A stretch of DNA of 64,000 nt. Source: Candidatus Eiseniibacteriota bacterium (GTDB lineage: Bacteria > Eisenbacteria > RBG-16-71-46). Position 1 is the stretch's first letter. The number at the start of each line of letters is the position of its first letter. The notes below the pieces were generated by a model, which ran no database searches, was not told the DNA's origin, and worked only from the letters and a program-made list of their open reading frames with translations. Location: assembly GCA_016710095.1 (NCBI GenBank), contig JADJLL010000019.1, positions 1 through 64,000 of the forward strand, given 5' to 3'. This document shows positions 1 to 8,675 of this stretch, piece after piece. Made by a program: the position numbers and the translations under genes.

Positions 1-958
1 ATCATGAAGATCATACCGAACGCGTTCTTGTTGCCGTGAGCCTTGTGGCAGCTCATGCAGGACGGGGTCACGGTCGTGTTGGCGTCGTGCCGAGCCACAG
101 ACCCTGGGAGTCCATGACCTTGACCTTGTTCGTCACGCCAGCGTAACGAGCGAGGCTGGAGATGAACGTGGCGCCCACCGTACCGATGTTCACGTCGGCG
201 ACGGGGTGACGCTTCCAGGGGTTCGTGTTCGAGGCCGTCACGCCACCAGCCATACCGCCCATGTTGGCGTCGCCGCCCTGACCATGGAAGTCCATGTGGC
301 AGTTCTGGCACCACTTGCCATAGGAGCTGTTGCGGATGTCGGGCTCGTTGAAGTCCACGTCGGCTTCCGTGTACGACGCGGCCGCGTGCTCGAAGACGTC
401 CTTGCCGAGGTCGTTCGTGCCGACCGCGTACGTGAGGTTGTCACCCGTGAAGAGGCCACGGTTGAGCAGGTTGCGATACTGCGTCGCGCTGCCGTGCTGA
501 GCGTGGCAGTTCGTGCAGATCAGGCCGTCCGCGCCAGGAACGTACGCGGAGGCACCGGCGCCCGGAGGCGTCGCCGTCGAGTACAGCGTGTGGCCGTTGA
601 TCTCGTCGTAGCCGGCGTCGTTCGTGAGGCCGTGACCGGCCGCAGCGTTCAGACCGCCCGCCTGGCGGAGACCAGGGGCGCCACCGTTGGCACCGAACAC
701 GTCCGGAGCCCACGCGATGTTGTTGTGGCAGGAGAGGCAGAGCTTCACTTCTTCGTCACGAAGCAGGTCTTCGTGCGGACCGCCGGCGCCGAGAGGGCCG
801 ATCGAACCGCCGGGGGTGTAACCATGCGACTGGGAGTAGTGGGCGACATGGCAATCCGAGCAGACAAGCGTCACGCCCGTATGGAAGTCGCCTGCGACGG
901 CCACGGAGGCCGCTCCGACCACGAACAGCGCGGCAAGGAGGAGAGTCAGGCGTTTCAT
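1..958 (-). CDS. Secreted multihaem c-type cytochrome (3' end off the window; frameshift near 101-110)
   Basis: The product begins with a signal peptide (MKRLTLLLAAL...AVAGDF) and carries four CxxCH haem motifs in the open frame (CSDCH, CLSCH, CTNCH, CQNCH). The open frame stops at 68. A different frame continues with RHDAN and then a fifth motif, CMSCH (plus-strand 45-59), and runs off the left edge. The join falls in the CCCTGGG stretch at 102-109, so a one- or two-base indel is likely and the true protein has at least five haems. It should act in the periplasm or on the cell surface in electron transfer; the partner is unknown. A Shine-Dalgarno GGAG lies just upstream of the ATG at 956-958. 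It lies 115 bp downstream of an NHL-repeat gene on the same strand, probably in one operon. NHL proteins often accompany multihaem cytochromes, which fits. The exact family is not recognised. Confidence 0.8.
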
Positions 959-1073
959 GGGGTCACTCCATCTATGTTCTGGGGTTGGTGGAAAGTGTCG
1001 GGTGGTACTACAACGTGCTGCTTTTCCGGTTCACCTCCTCAAGCTGGTGCGAACCAGAGGGATCAAGGGGTTC

Positions 1074-2093
1074 TCATCGAACCCACATGAGTCTCAATCG
1101 CTTCCCTCCCGTTTCGACAAGGGCGAACATCCCCTTGCCATCGCTGGCCAGCGCGCTGGGGTAAAGGATTGCACCGGGCCCGTCCCCACCACCCAAAACC
1201 CCCAGCAACTTCCCGGTGATATCGAAAACTTGAATGTTGTGCCGCACGTTGTCCGTCACCCAGACGCGGCCCTCTGGGGTGACCACGAGGCCCGTCGGCT
1301 GCGAGAACCGGCCGGGCCCGATGTCGTGCACGCCGAACCCGCGCAGGTACGCGCCCTTGGCGTCGAACACCTGCACGCCGAGTTCGGTGGAAACACAGCA
1401 GACGAAAACTTCTCCGCTCGGCGCGACGCCGAGTCCGGTGATCGCGGCGAGCTGCCCCGGCTTGTTGCCGGTCTCGCCCCAAGTGGAAAGCCACTTGCCG
1501 TCGGCGTCGAAGACGTGGATACGGCCCTGCTTGCCGCGAGCGGCGACATAAATACGACCGTCGAAACCGATGGCGATCGGGCCGGGGCCGTGCCCGCTGG
1601 CGAGATCGTTGTCCGGCGCCGGCATCTCGATGCGGCCGACGCTGCGGCCGCGGAAGTCGCAGATGTTGACGTAGGACGCGAACGCGTCCACGACGAGCAC
1701 GCGGCCACGCGCGTCGACGGCCACATGCTTCGGGAGGCCGTCGCGCTCGACACCGGTCGCATCGAAGATGCGGTGCACGAAGAACCCGTGGGCGTGACCG
1801 TCGGCTCCGAAGAACTCGATGCGGTTCAGGCCGGAGTTCGCGACCACGATTTCCTGGGCGACAGCGTCGATCGCGACGCCGAGCGGGGACTCGAACTCGC
1901 GGCCGCCGTTCGCGTCCGCCTGGATCAACATCGAGTCGACCTGGGGCTCGGACGGTTCACCGAGGGCGCTGGCGACGGGGACGGCGTGGCCGACCGGGCT
2001 GAACAGGCTCAACACGAGCACGACTCCAGGGAGGATCAGGGCCGCGGGGGCCGGGATCCTGCGCGGGAGCGGATTCGTGGTGGTCGGGGCCAT
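1074..2093 (-). CDS. Exported NHL-repeat beta-propeller protein
   Basis: The protein has 339 residues. A hydrophobic segment at about residues 18-40 looks like a signal peptide or anchor. The rest is a series of NHL-type repeats; typical pieces are SPLGVAIDA, LPKHVAVDARGRVLVVD, SQPTGLVVTPEGRVWVTDN and NIQVFDITGKLLG. These form a six-bladed-type propeller used for protein or ligand binding, with no catalytic motif visible. The start ATG is preceded by AAGGAG at good spacing. The downstream neighbour on the same strand is a multihaem cytochrome, so a role as periplasmic scaffold or lyase-like partner of an electron-transfer complex is an inference from context. Confidence 0.75.
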   Translation of the reverse strand: MAPTTTNPLPRRIPAPAALILPGVVLVLSLFSPVGHAVPVASALGEPSEPQVDSMLIQADANGGREFESPLGVAIDAVAQEIVVANSGLNRIEFFGADGHAHGFFVHRIFDATGVERDGLPKHVAVDARGRVLVVDAFASYVNICDFRGRSVGRIEMPAPDNDLASGHGPGPIAIGFDGRIYVAARGKQGRIHVFDADGKWLSTWGETGNKPGQLAAITGLGVAPSGEVFVCCVSTELGVQVFDAKGAYLRGFGVHDIGPGRFSQPTGLVVTPEGRVWVTDNVRHNIQVFDITGKLLGVLGGGDGPGAILYPSALASDGKGMFALVETGGKRLRLMWVR

Positions 2094-2121
2094 GGTGTCT
2101 GCCGTCTCCTTAAGTAGAAGA

Positions 2122-2150
2122 GGTGGTGGCTCAGGTGGTGAGCCGCCGCC
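2122..2150. promoter_or_regulatory. Hairpin in the leader of the NHL gene
   Basis: An imperfect inverted repeat has GGTGGTGGCTCA and TGAGCCGCCGCC arms around a five-base loop. Read as plus-strand RNA the two mismatches are G-U wobbles; on the minus strand they are unpaired. It lies about 30 bases upstream of the NHL start codon. It may be an mRNA-stabilising or regulatory stem, but no function can be read from sequence alone. Confidence 0.3.
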
Positions 2151-2170
2151 TTCTCTCGTAGGGATTACAT

Positions 2171-2186
2171 ATCAATGCTTGTGCCA
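2171..2186 (-). promoter_or_regulatory. Possible sigma-54 promoter for the NHL/cytochrome unit
   Basis: On the minus strand the sequence reads TGGCACA-AGCA-TTGAT. The -24 half matches the sigma-54 consensus TGGCAC exactly. The -12 half has TTG followed by A instead of the usual invariant C. The start codon lies about 80 bp downstream. The genome encodes RpoN (28255-29691). The imperfect -12 element makes this tentative. Confidence 0.3.
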
Positions 2187-2511
2187 CGATTCACATGTTT
2201 GGCCCTGTTTGCATGAACCCTCCATCTCCTTGCTCACAAGCGCTTTGCAGGATCGGCCATTTTGGCGCTCCAAGGCTGCCTCGTTGGGACTTCGTGACGC
2301 ATCTGCCAGTTGGTCAGTAGAACTACGGAGGAGGCTGACATCCTGACTTGATTGCAGTCATTTGCCGATTTCGTCAGGGAGTGGGACACCTCCCCGGCCC
2401 GAATCGCGGCAAGCCGCGCGGGGAAAGGCTCTGCGGGCCGGCGGTTGCGCCCCGATGAGAGAGCGCGCGTTCGCGGCATGGAACTGGCTGGAGCGCCAGT
2501 GGAGGTAACTC

Positions 2512-3735
2512 ATGGCCCACCTGAATGAATGGTTTCCCTACGTCGTCGTCGCGCTGTCCGCCCTTTCCTCGGTGGCTTCCCTGCTGCCGGCTCCCGGCGG
2601 CCGCAACGGACTGAAGTCTTTCGCCCACGTCGCACTGTTCCTCGCCGCGGCCGCGTTCGTGGTTTCGCTCGCGCATCCGGCGCTGCTTCCCCCCAGCTCG
2701 ATCGCCATGCAGGCGAACGGCTCGAGCCAGGACCCGCGCATCGTCGGGGCCGTGGCGCTCGCACTTGCCGCCTACCTCGCCCTGCTCCCCGCGCTGCAGT
2801 CGCTGCAGCTTCCTGCGCTGGGCTTCGTGGGCTCGCTGCTGCCGGGCCTCGCGATCGGAGGCGTGGCGGTCTCGCTCTTCTACTTCATGCAGGTTCGGTC
2901 CCCCCTCGTGTGGGGCGGCCTGCTCCTGGCCGGGCTCACGCTCGGGCAGATCGTCGGCCTGGCCCCGCGTCTCATGCGACTGGGCGGGATGGTCGGCACC
3001 CTCGTGCTCGCAGCAGGCTGTGCGCTCCTCGTCGGGGCGGGCATGCTCTCGCTGCACGGCGCGCGCGCGCCGGAGACGCAGATCATCCAGGGCGGCACGC
3101 TCGACACGCTCGGGCTGCACTTCGCGTTCACGGGCACCCAGGAACCCGCGAAGGGTTCGCGCCAGCTGCTGATCGCCGTCGGGGCCGATTCGACGGTGCT
3201 CCGCCCGATGATGAGCGGTGGCGCCTCGGACTCCCTCACGTCCGTGGCGGACGCGAAGCTGCTCGGCGGCCCGGTCATCGTTCCGCTGGCGCTGCATGAG
3301 ATGCGCCGCAAGCAGCCGCACGGCATCGCGTGGATCAAGAAGGGCGAGTCCTTCGACGCCGGCCGCGCTCGGGTGAAGTTCCTGAAGTACCGAATCGAGA
3401 TGGAGGACTCGGTGCGCGTCTACGCGGATATCGAAGTCACTTCGGACCAGGGCACGGAAACGCTGTCGCCCGGCTGGACCGCGCACGACAAGGGTGAGGT
3501 GCCGTTCGCGGCCGCGTCCAAGGCCATGGGACCGATCTCGGTCGCGGGTATGGACGCCGACAACGGCCGCGTCGCTCTCATGTTCTCTTCCGTCGAACCG
3601 CCGGCGTCACACGTCGCGCTCGTGGACATCCGGCTTCGGCCCGCCCTCGAACTCGCTTGGATCGCAGCCATCGTCGCGCTCGTCGGGTTGCTGCTTTCGC
3701 TCTCGGCGTCTCCAGCCGTCGCTCGGCGAGGCTGA
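2512..3735 (+). CDS. Polytopic membrane protein with CcmF-like C-terminal region
   Basis: The protein has 407 residues. The first ~190 contain about five or six hydrophobic segments. A long extracytoplasmic-type domain follows (about 190-370), and a final transmembrane helix (LELAWIAAIVALVGLLLSL) precedes a short basic tail. The order, a soluble domain describing a modified ligand-binding region and then one last helix, resembles the C-terminal part of CcmF/NrfE haem-lyase subunits, but the WWD motif and conserved haem-ligand histidines are not evident. The start has GGAGG at good spacing. It is divergent from a multihaem cytochrome gene, so a role in cytochrome c maturation is plausible but only inferred. 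No closer family is recognised. Confidence 0.55.
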   Translation: MAHLNEWFPYVVVALSALSSVASLLPAPGGRNGLKSFAHVALFLAAAAFVVSLAHPALLPPSSIAMQANGSSQDPRIVGAVALALAAYLALLPALQSLQLPALGFVGSLLPGLAIGGVAVSLFYFMQVRSPLVWGGLLLAGLTLGQIVGLAPRLMRLGGMVGTLVLAAGCALLVGAGMLSLHGARAPETQIIQGGTLDTLGLHFAFTGTQEPAKGSRQLLIAVGADSTVLRPMMSGGASDSLTSVADAKLLGGPVIVPLALHEMRRKQPHGIAWIKKGESFDAGRARVKFLKYRIEMEDSVRVYADIEVTSDQGTETLSPGWTAHDKGEVPFAAASKAMGPISVAGMDADNGRVALMFSSVEPPASHVALVDIRLRPALELAWIAAIVALVGLLLSLSASPAVARRG

Positions 3736-3755
3736 TCGCGGAACTCGGATGAATG

Positions 3756-3789
3756 AACGGGGCCGGACGGTGAATCGTCCGGCCCCGTT
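3756..3789 (+). terminator. Intrinsic terminator-like stem after the CcmF-like gene
   Basis: A perfect 14-bp inverted repeat (AACGGGGCCGGACG and its complement) surrounds a six-base loop, about 20 bases after the stop codon. It lacks a strong T tract. Confidence 0.65.
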
Positions 3790-3856
3790 CGCGTATGCCG
3801 TCTCCCAGGTCCGGTTCCGCGGCCGCCTCCGGGGAAATGAGGCCCCTCGGCAGTGC

Positions 3857-3886
3857 TTGTTTCATCCCTGACGTTTCGTCTATTCT
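3857..3886 (+). promoter_or_regulatory. Candidate sigma-70 promoter for hppA
   Basis: TTGTTT and TATTCT hexamers are separated by 18 bases, located about 150 bp upstream of the pyrophosphatase start. The spacing is acceptable and the hexamers are partial matches. This is a sequence-only prediction. Confidence 0.35.
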
Positions 3887-4037
3887 TCCGCGCCTTCCGA
3901 ACCGCTTCAGCAGGGGTTCCGGAAGCACCAACCCACCGGCGCGAGGGCCGCCTCCCCATCTGCAGCCTTGCAGCTGCCCCGCACTGGAAACCTCCGGCAG
4001 ATGTCCGCCGGTCGCCTGACCAACCGAGGAGCACCCG

Positions 4038-6431
4038 ATGAAGCTGTTCCGCACCGCGGGAACCGCCCTGCGGAAACTCACCGTGCCCGGCCTGCTCGCG
4101 ATGCTTGCGGCAATGCTGATGCCGGCGCTCTCGTTCGCCAGTGAGCTGGACCTGCAGCTCCCGACGCTCGACGCCAGCCAGAGGCAGCTGCTGTACATCG
4201 GCATGGGCGTCTGCGTCGCGGGCATGGCCTTCGGCCTGATGATGTTCAACCAGGTCAAGAACATGCCGGCGCACAAGTCGATGCTCGACGTCTCGCACAT
4301 CATCTACGAGACCTGCAAGGCGTACCTGCTCAAGCAGGGCCAGCTGCTGATGGTGCTCGAGCTCTTCATCGGCGCGTGCATCGTCTACTACTTCGGCTTC
4401 CTGCAGCACCTCGACGCGGTGCGCGTGATCACGATCCTCGCGTTCTCGGTGCTCGGCATTCTCGGTTCGTACGGCGTCGCGTGGTTCGGCATCCGCATGA
4501 ACACGTTCGCCAACAGCCGTGCGGCCTTCGCCTCGCTGAAGGGCAAGCCGCTTCCGGTCTGCGAGATTCCGCTCCAGGCCGGCATGAGCATCGGCGTGCT
4601 GCTGATCTGCGTCGAGCTGATCATGATGCTCGGCATCCTTCTCTGGGTCCGCCCCGAGAACGCCGGCGCCTGCTTCCTCGGCTTCGCCATCGGCGAGTCG
4701 CTCGGCGCTTCCGCGCTGCGTATCGCCGGCGGCATCTTCACGAAGATCGCCGACATCGGGTCGGACCTGATGAAGGTCGTGTTCAAGATCAAGGAAGACG
4801 ATCCGCGCAACCCCGGCGTGATCGCGGACTGCACCGGCGACAACGCCGGCGACTCGGTCGGCCCGACCGCCGACGGCTTCGAGACCTACGGCGTGACGGG
4901 CGTGGCGCTCATCTCCTTCATCGCGCTCGCCGTGATGCCGGAGCACAAGGCCACGTTCCTGGTCTGGATCTTCGTGATGCGCGTCCTCATGATCATCACG
5001 TCGATCGTGTCGTACATGGGCAACGCCGCCGTGTCGCACAGCATGAACCACGGCAAGGACAAGATGGACTTCGAGGCGCCGCTCACGAGCCTCGTGTGGG
5101 TGTGCTCGATCCTGTCGATCGTCGTGACCTTCGCCGCGTCGAAGTGGCTGCTCGCTCCTCTCGGCGGCGACCTCTGGTTCACGCTCTCGGTGATCATCTC
5201 GTGCGGCACGCTCGCCGCCGCCGTCATCCCCGAGTTCACGAAGGTGTTCACGAGCGCGCACTCGCGCCACGTGGCCGAAGTCGTCGCGGCTTCCAAGGAA
5301 GGCGGCGCTTCGCTGAACATTCTCTCGGGCATGGTCGCCGGCAACTTCTCGGTGTTCTGGAAGGCGCTGACGCTCGCCGTGCTGCTCTTCGCGGCCTACT
5401 ACTTCTCGGGCCACGGTCTCGAGCAGTACATGCAGTACCCGGCCGTGTTCGCGTTCGGCCTCGTGGCCTTCGGCCTGCTCGGCATGGGCCCGGTCACGAT
5501 CGCCGTCGACTCGTACGGCCCGGTGACGGACAACGCGCAGTCGATCTTCGAGCTCTCGCAGATCGAGACGACGCCCGGCGCCGCGGCGGAAGTCGAGAAG
5601 CAGTTCGGCTTCAAGCCCGACTTCGAAAAGGGCAAGCACTTCCTCGAGGACAACGACGGCGCCGGCAACACGTTCAAGGCGACCGCCAAGCCCGTGCTCA
5701 TCGCCACCGCCGTGGCCGGCGCCACCACGATGCTCTTCTCGATCGTGCTCGTGCTGACCAAGCACTACGCCGAGCTCGGCCAGACGTTCTCGCTCGACCT
5801 GCTCAACCCGTACGTCATCCTCGGCCTCCTCATGGGCGGCGGCACGGTGTACTGGTTCACGGGCGCGTCGATGCAGGCCGTCACGACGGGCGCCTACCGC
5901 GCGGTCGAGTACATCAAGAAGAACATCAAGCTGGACTCCGCCGAGGCCGCGAACATCGAGACCTCCAAGACGGTCGTGCGCATCTGCACGCAGTACGCGC
6001 AGGCCGGCATGTTCAACATCTTCGTGGTGATCTTCTGCCTCACGATCGCGTACGCGTTCTTCAACCCGGTCTTCTTCATCTCCTACCTCGTCTCGATCGC
6101 CGTCGTCGGCCTGTTCCAGGCCGTGTACATGGCGAACGCCGGCGGCGCGTGGGACAACGCGAAGAAGGTGGTCGAGGTCGAGCTGAACGCGAAGGGCACC
6201 GAACTGCACGCGGCCACGGTCGTGGGCGACACGGTCGGCGACCCGTACAAGGACACCTCCTCGGTGGCCCTGAACCCGATCATCAAGTTCACGACCCTCT
6301 TCGGCCTGCTGGCGGTCGAGATGGGCGTGGCGAACCCGGCGATCGCGATGCCGGTGGCCGGCGTGTTCATGCTGATCGCGCTCGTGTTCGTGTACCGCTC
6401 GTTCTACAACATGCGCATCGCGTCGAACTGA
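4038..6431 (+). CDS. hppA: Membrane-bound proton-translocating pyrophosphatase (K+-independent type)
   Basis: The 797-residue polytopic protein couples hydrolysis of pyrophosphate to ion pumping across the cytoplasmic membrane. All three PPi/Mg-binding signatures are present. The first is EDDPRNPGVIAD followed by GDNAGD at about residues 252-275. The second is GPVTDNAQSIFE near residue 495. The third is GGAWDNAKK plus GDTVGDPYKDTS near 705-740. The diagnostic segment GNTFKATAKP has Lys at the position that separates K+-independent (Lys) from K+-dependent (Ala) enzymes, which points to a K+-independent proton pump. The sequence is divergent from textbook forms (DNAQSIFELS instead of DNAGGIAEM; DLMKVV instead of DLVGKV) and longer than the usual ~700 residues, with a signal-like N-terminus. 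It is monocistronic, flanked by terminators on both sides. The GAGGAGC ribosome site supports the start. Confidence 0.92.
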   Translation: MKLFRTAGTALRKLTVPGLLAMLAAMLMPALSFASELDLQLPTLDASQRQLLYIGMGVCVAGMAFGLMMFNQVKNMPAHKSMLDVSHIIYETCKAYLLKQGQLLMVLELFIGACIVYYFGFLQHLDAVRVITILAFSVLGILGSYGVAWFGIRMNTFANSRAAFASLKGKPLPVCEIPLQAGMSIGVLLICVELIMMLGILLWVRPENAGACFLGFAIGESLGASALRIAGGIFTKIADIGSDLMKVVFKIKEDDPRNPGVIADCTGDNAGDSVGPTADGFETYGVTGVALISFIALAVMPEHKATFLVWIFVMRVLMIITSIVSYMGNAAVSHSMNHGKDKMDFEAPLTSLVWVCSILSIVVTFAASKWLLAPLGGDLWFTLSVIISCGTLAAAVIPEFTKVFTSAHSRHVAEVVAASKEGGASLNILSGMVAGNFSVFWKALTLAVLLFAAYYFSGHGLEQYMQYPAVFAFGLVAFGLLGMGPVTIAVDSYGPVTDNAQSIFELSQIETTPGAAAEVEKQFGFKPDFEKGKHFLEDNDGAGNTFKATAKPVLIATAVAGATTMLFSIVLVLTKHYAELGQTFSLDLLNPYVILGLLMGGGTVYWFTGASMQAVTTGAYRAVEYIKKNIKLDSAEAANIETSKTVVRICTQYAQAGMFNIFVVIFCLTIAYAFFNPVFFISYLVSIAVVGLFQAVYMANAGGAWDNAKKVVEVELNAKGTELHAATVVGDTVGDPYKDTSSVALNPIIKFTTLFGLLAVEMGVANPAIAMPVAGVFMLIALVFVYRSFYNMRIASN

Positions 6432-6450
6432 CGCCTGCCGGGCAGTCCGA

Positions 6451-6483
6451 AGCCCCCCGCCGGGTCACCGGCGGGGGGCTTTC
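6451..6483 (+). terminator. Intrinsic terminator of hppA
   Basis: A perfect 13-bp GC-rich stem (AGCCCCCCGCCGG with its complement), a four-base loop and a short T run after it, about 20 bases downstream of the hppA stop codon. Confidence 0.85.
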
Positions 6484-6562
6484 GCGTGGGGAAACGACGT
6501 TCGGTGGTACTGCCCTCGACGCTGTCCCGAGAAAATTGCTGAACCAGTCCGCAGTTTCCCGT

Positions 6563-6590
6563 TTCACAAGGGCTGGACAGCCGTTAGGAT
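6563..6590 (+). promoter_or_regulatory. Candidate sigma-70 promoter for the secreted esterase
   Basis: TTCACA and TAGGAT hexamers are 16 bases apart, with a predicted start point about 45 bases before the ATG at 6644. The -35 matches 5 of 6 consensus bases and the -10 matches 4 of 6. Confidence 0.4.
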
Positions 6591-6643
6591 CTCCCCCTCC
6601 ACGGACTGGACCCAAAGAGAACCGTCACGCGAGGAATCCCCCG

Positions 6644-8585
6644 ATGCCTTACCGACGCTTGGCTCTTCTCGTCGCCCTGACCGCGACTGCCCTGCTCACG
6701 AGCCCGCCCTCCCACGCCGCCTCGGTCAAGAACCTGCAGGTGCAGCACCGTGACGGCCAGACGTTCCTCACCTGGGACAACATCGCCGGCACCAACTGGA
6801 TCTATCACATCTTCGAATCGCCGGTCCGCGTCAACACGCCAGCGGACATCATCTACGCGACCGAAGTCGGCGCCATCGGCGACTCCAGTGGCATCGACCA
6901 GCGGCTCTCGGACCTGCTCGGTGAGATCTGCACCTACCGTCCCGACAGTGCTGCGGCCCCGCTTGCCCCTTCTCAGGGGCTGTATGTGCACACGTCGCTG
7001 CGCACTCGTGACACCTACTATCTCGTGATCGCCGACTCGATCGGCGCCAACATCACGATGGACATCGAGCCCGGCCAGAGCTCGCTGACCGCCCCGATCA
7101 CCGAGCGTCGCGCGACTCCGCGGCCGGTGTGGCAGCGGACGCTCACGTCCCCGGTGACCGGCGACCTGTACGTACTGTTCACGTCTCCTCGAACGAATGG
7201 CAGCGTTCCCGGCCATGACGCCACGGGGCACGCGAACGCTTCATTTCGGCCTGAAGCGTGGAACGCCGGGCGGCGCGCTCCTGCTTCACGGGCATGGGCG
7301 GGGTGGCAGCTTCTTCAGCGCCATGTCGGGTACCGGCAGGCCGGGCGAGTGGGTCATCGCGATGGACGACTACTTGCCGACCGACGACGTGGGCGACTTC
7401 TACTACGGCTTCGCCGAGGCCTACGACCTCGGCTCGACCTCGAACCCCGCCCCGCGCCGGGGCCGCGTCGTGGATTACACCGACCGCGGCGTCATGTTCC
7501 TGCTCGACTGGGCCGAGCGTGAAGTCGGGCACGACTCCAAGCGCGTGTACGCGATGGGCGGCTCGATGGGCGGCTCGTTTGCGACGTTCCTCGCCTGGCA
7601 CCACCCGGACCGTATCGCCGCGGCGATGGCGTTCGTCCCGAAGGTCTGCTTCGGATTCACTCCGGACTCCTACCCGAACCTTCGCATCTCGTTCGACCGG
7701 CTGTGGGGCACGCTGAACACGAACCTGCCGACCACGAACGGCTTCGGCATCTTCGACTGGATGGACGGGCGGTTCATGGCGCGCGAGTTGTATCGTCGCG
7801 GCGCCTCCCCCGTGATGGGCTTCGTCGGCCGTAACGACGTCGTCGTCGGCTGGCCTGAGAAGATCGCGTTCTTCGAAGCCATGAACCAGAACCGCATGGG
7901 CGGCACCTGGTACTGGGACGCCCGATCGCACTACGACGGGTCGAACACCGCGGACTGGTGGCCGGTGCAGCGAGACTGGCAGCAGCTCTATCGCTACTCC
8001 CTCGACCAGAGCTATCCGGCCCTCTCCAACTGCACGGCGAATCAGGATCCGGGCGACGGCACGACGGCCACGGGCGACGCCACCGGCTCGGTCAACGGCG
8101 CGATCATCTGGGACGACGATATTCTCGACCAACCCGCACGGTACGAGATCACGCTCCGAACCCGGTCATTGCAGGCGCTGTCCGGAACGATCGAAGCTCC
8201 GGCCCTCGCGCACGTGGACCTGACTCCCCGCCGCCTGCAGCAGTTTCTCGTGACCACGCGCGTTGGTTATCACTTCGACGCCTACGATCAGGAAACACAT
8301 GCCCTGGTGGCGTCTGGTGACCTGCAGGCGGACAGCCTCGCAATCCTCACGGTGCCCCAGGTTCCCGTCACTCCCGCGGGCACGCGCGTCATCATCCAGC
8401 CGCTGACGATCGCGGGCGTCGGACCTACGGCGCCAGGTTCAAGCGACCGCTCATCGCACTCTCGTCGATCCCGTGCGCAACCGCACCGCGGTTCGATTCG
8501 CGTGGCCCTCCACCGGCCGCGTGCAGGTGGCTCCGCCCGCCAGGGTGCGGCGCACGGTGTCGAACGCGTGGTCGTCGTCCGCTGA
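6644..8585 (+). CDS. Secreted alpha/beta-hydrolase (esterase-like), disrupted by frameshifts
   Basis: The gene opens with a GAGGAA ribosome site, ATG and a signal peptide (MPYRRLALLVALTATALL...HAA). A fibronectin-type-III-like domain follows to about 7190. The frame then breaks near 7185-7215. The second part, in the shifted frame, is a PHB-depolymerase/esterase-like hydrolase. It carries an oxyanion-hole segment LLLHGHGRGG, the nucleophile elbow MGGSMGGSF, an Asp in VGRNDVVV and a His in RSHYDG. A further shift occurs near 8440. An alternative frame there reads VDPVRNRTAVRFAWPSTGRVQV, which is the start of the FlgD-like C-terminal domain common in this genome, and that domain is then cut short. 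The original product was probably a cell-surface or secreted esterase. Whether the breaks are real or sequencing errors cannot be told from the window. Confidence 0.7.
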
Positions 8586-8592
8586 CGTCGAA

Positions 8593-8644
8593 CGAAACGA
8601 GAAGCGGCGCGCTCCGGATCCGGGGCGCGCCGCTTCTCGTTTCG
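8593..8644. terminator. Bidirectional terminator between convergent genes
   Basis: A perfect 20-bp inverted repeat, CGAAACGAGAAGCGGCGCGC and its complement, encloses a 12-base loop. It lies between the stop codons of the plus-strand esterase and the minus-strand GH1 gene. T-rich sequence follows on the plus side and A-rich sequence precedes, so it can serve both strands. Confidence 0.85.
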
Positions 8645-8675
8645 CCCGTACGGCCGACGCGCGGACCGCGGACCG

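Larger units (their letters stand above)
2094..2511. other. Intergenic region between divergent transcription units
   Basis: These 418 bp separate the NHL/cytochrome unit (minus) from the CcmF-like gene (plus). They contain a short hairpin (2122-2150), a sigma-54-like box (2171-2186) and the ribosome binding sites of both flanking genes (AAGGAG on the minus side, GGAGG at about 2502-2506 on the plus side). No convincing coding region was seen. The middle part is noticeably less GC-rich than the genes. Confidence 0.5.
3736..4037 (+). other. Intergenic region upstream of hppA
   Basis: These 302 bp hold the terminator of the preceding gene (3756-3789), a candidate sigma-70 promoter (3857-3886) and a ~145-base leader ending in a GAGGAGC Shine-Dalgarno just before the hppA ATG. 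No coding region was seen. Confidence 0.5.

Noticed and set aside
1031..1040. Strong Shine-Dalgarno GAGGAGGTGA on the minus strand inside the cytochrome leader
   Set aside because: No start codon follows at proper spacing, so no gene is supported.
3420..6209. Very long antisense reading frame opposite the pyrophosphatase gene
   Set aside because: It is a GC-driven shadow of a gene with full family motifs; the translated product is a charged, low-complexity string.
4376..7522. Long plus-strand frame overlapping hppA and the esterase
   Set aside because: Only its last part (from 6644) codes for a recognisable signal peptide and domain; the upstream part is the shifted shadow of hppA.
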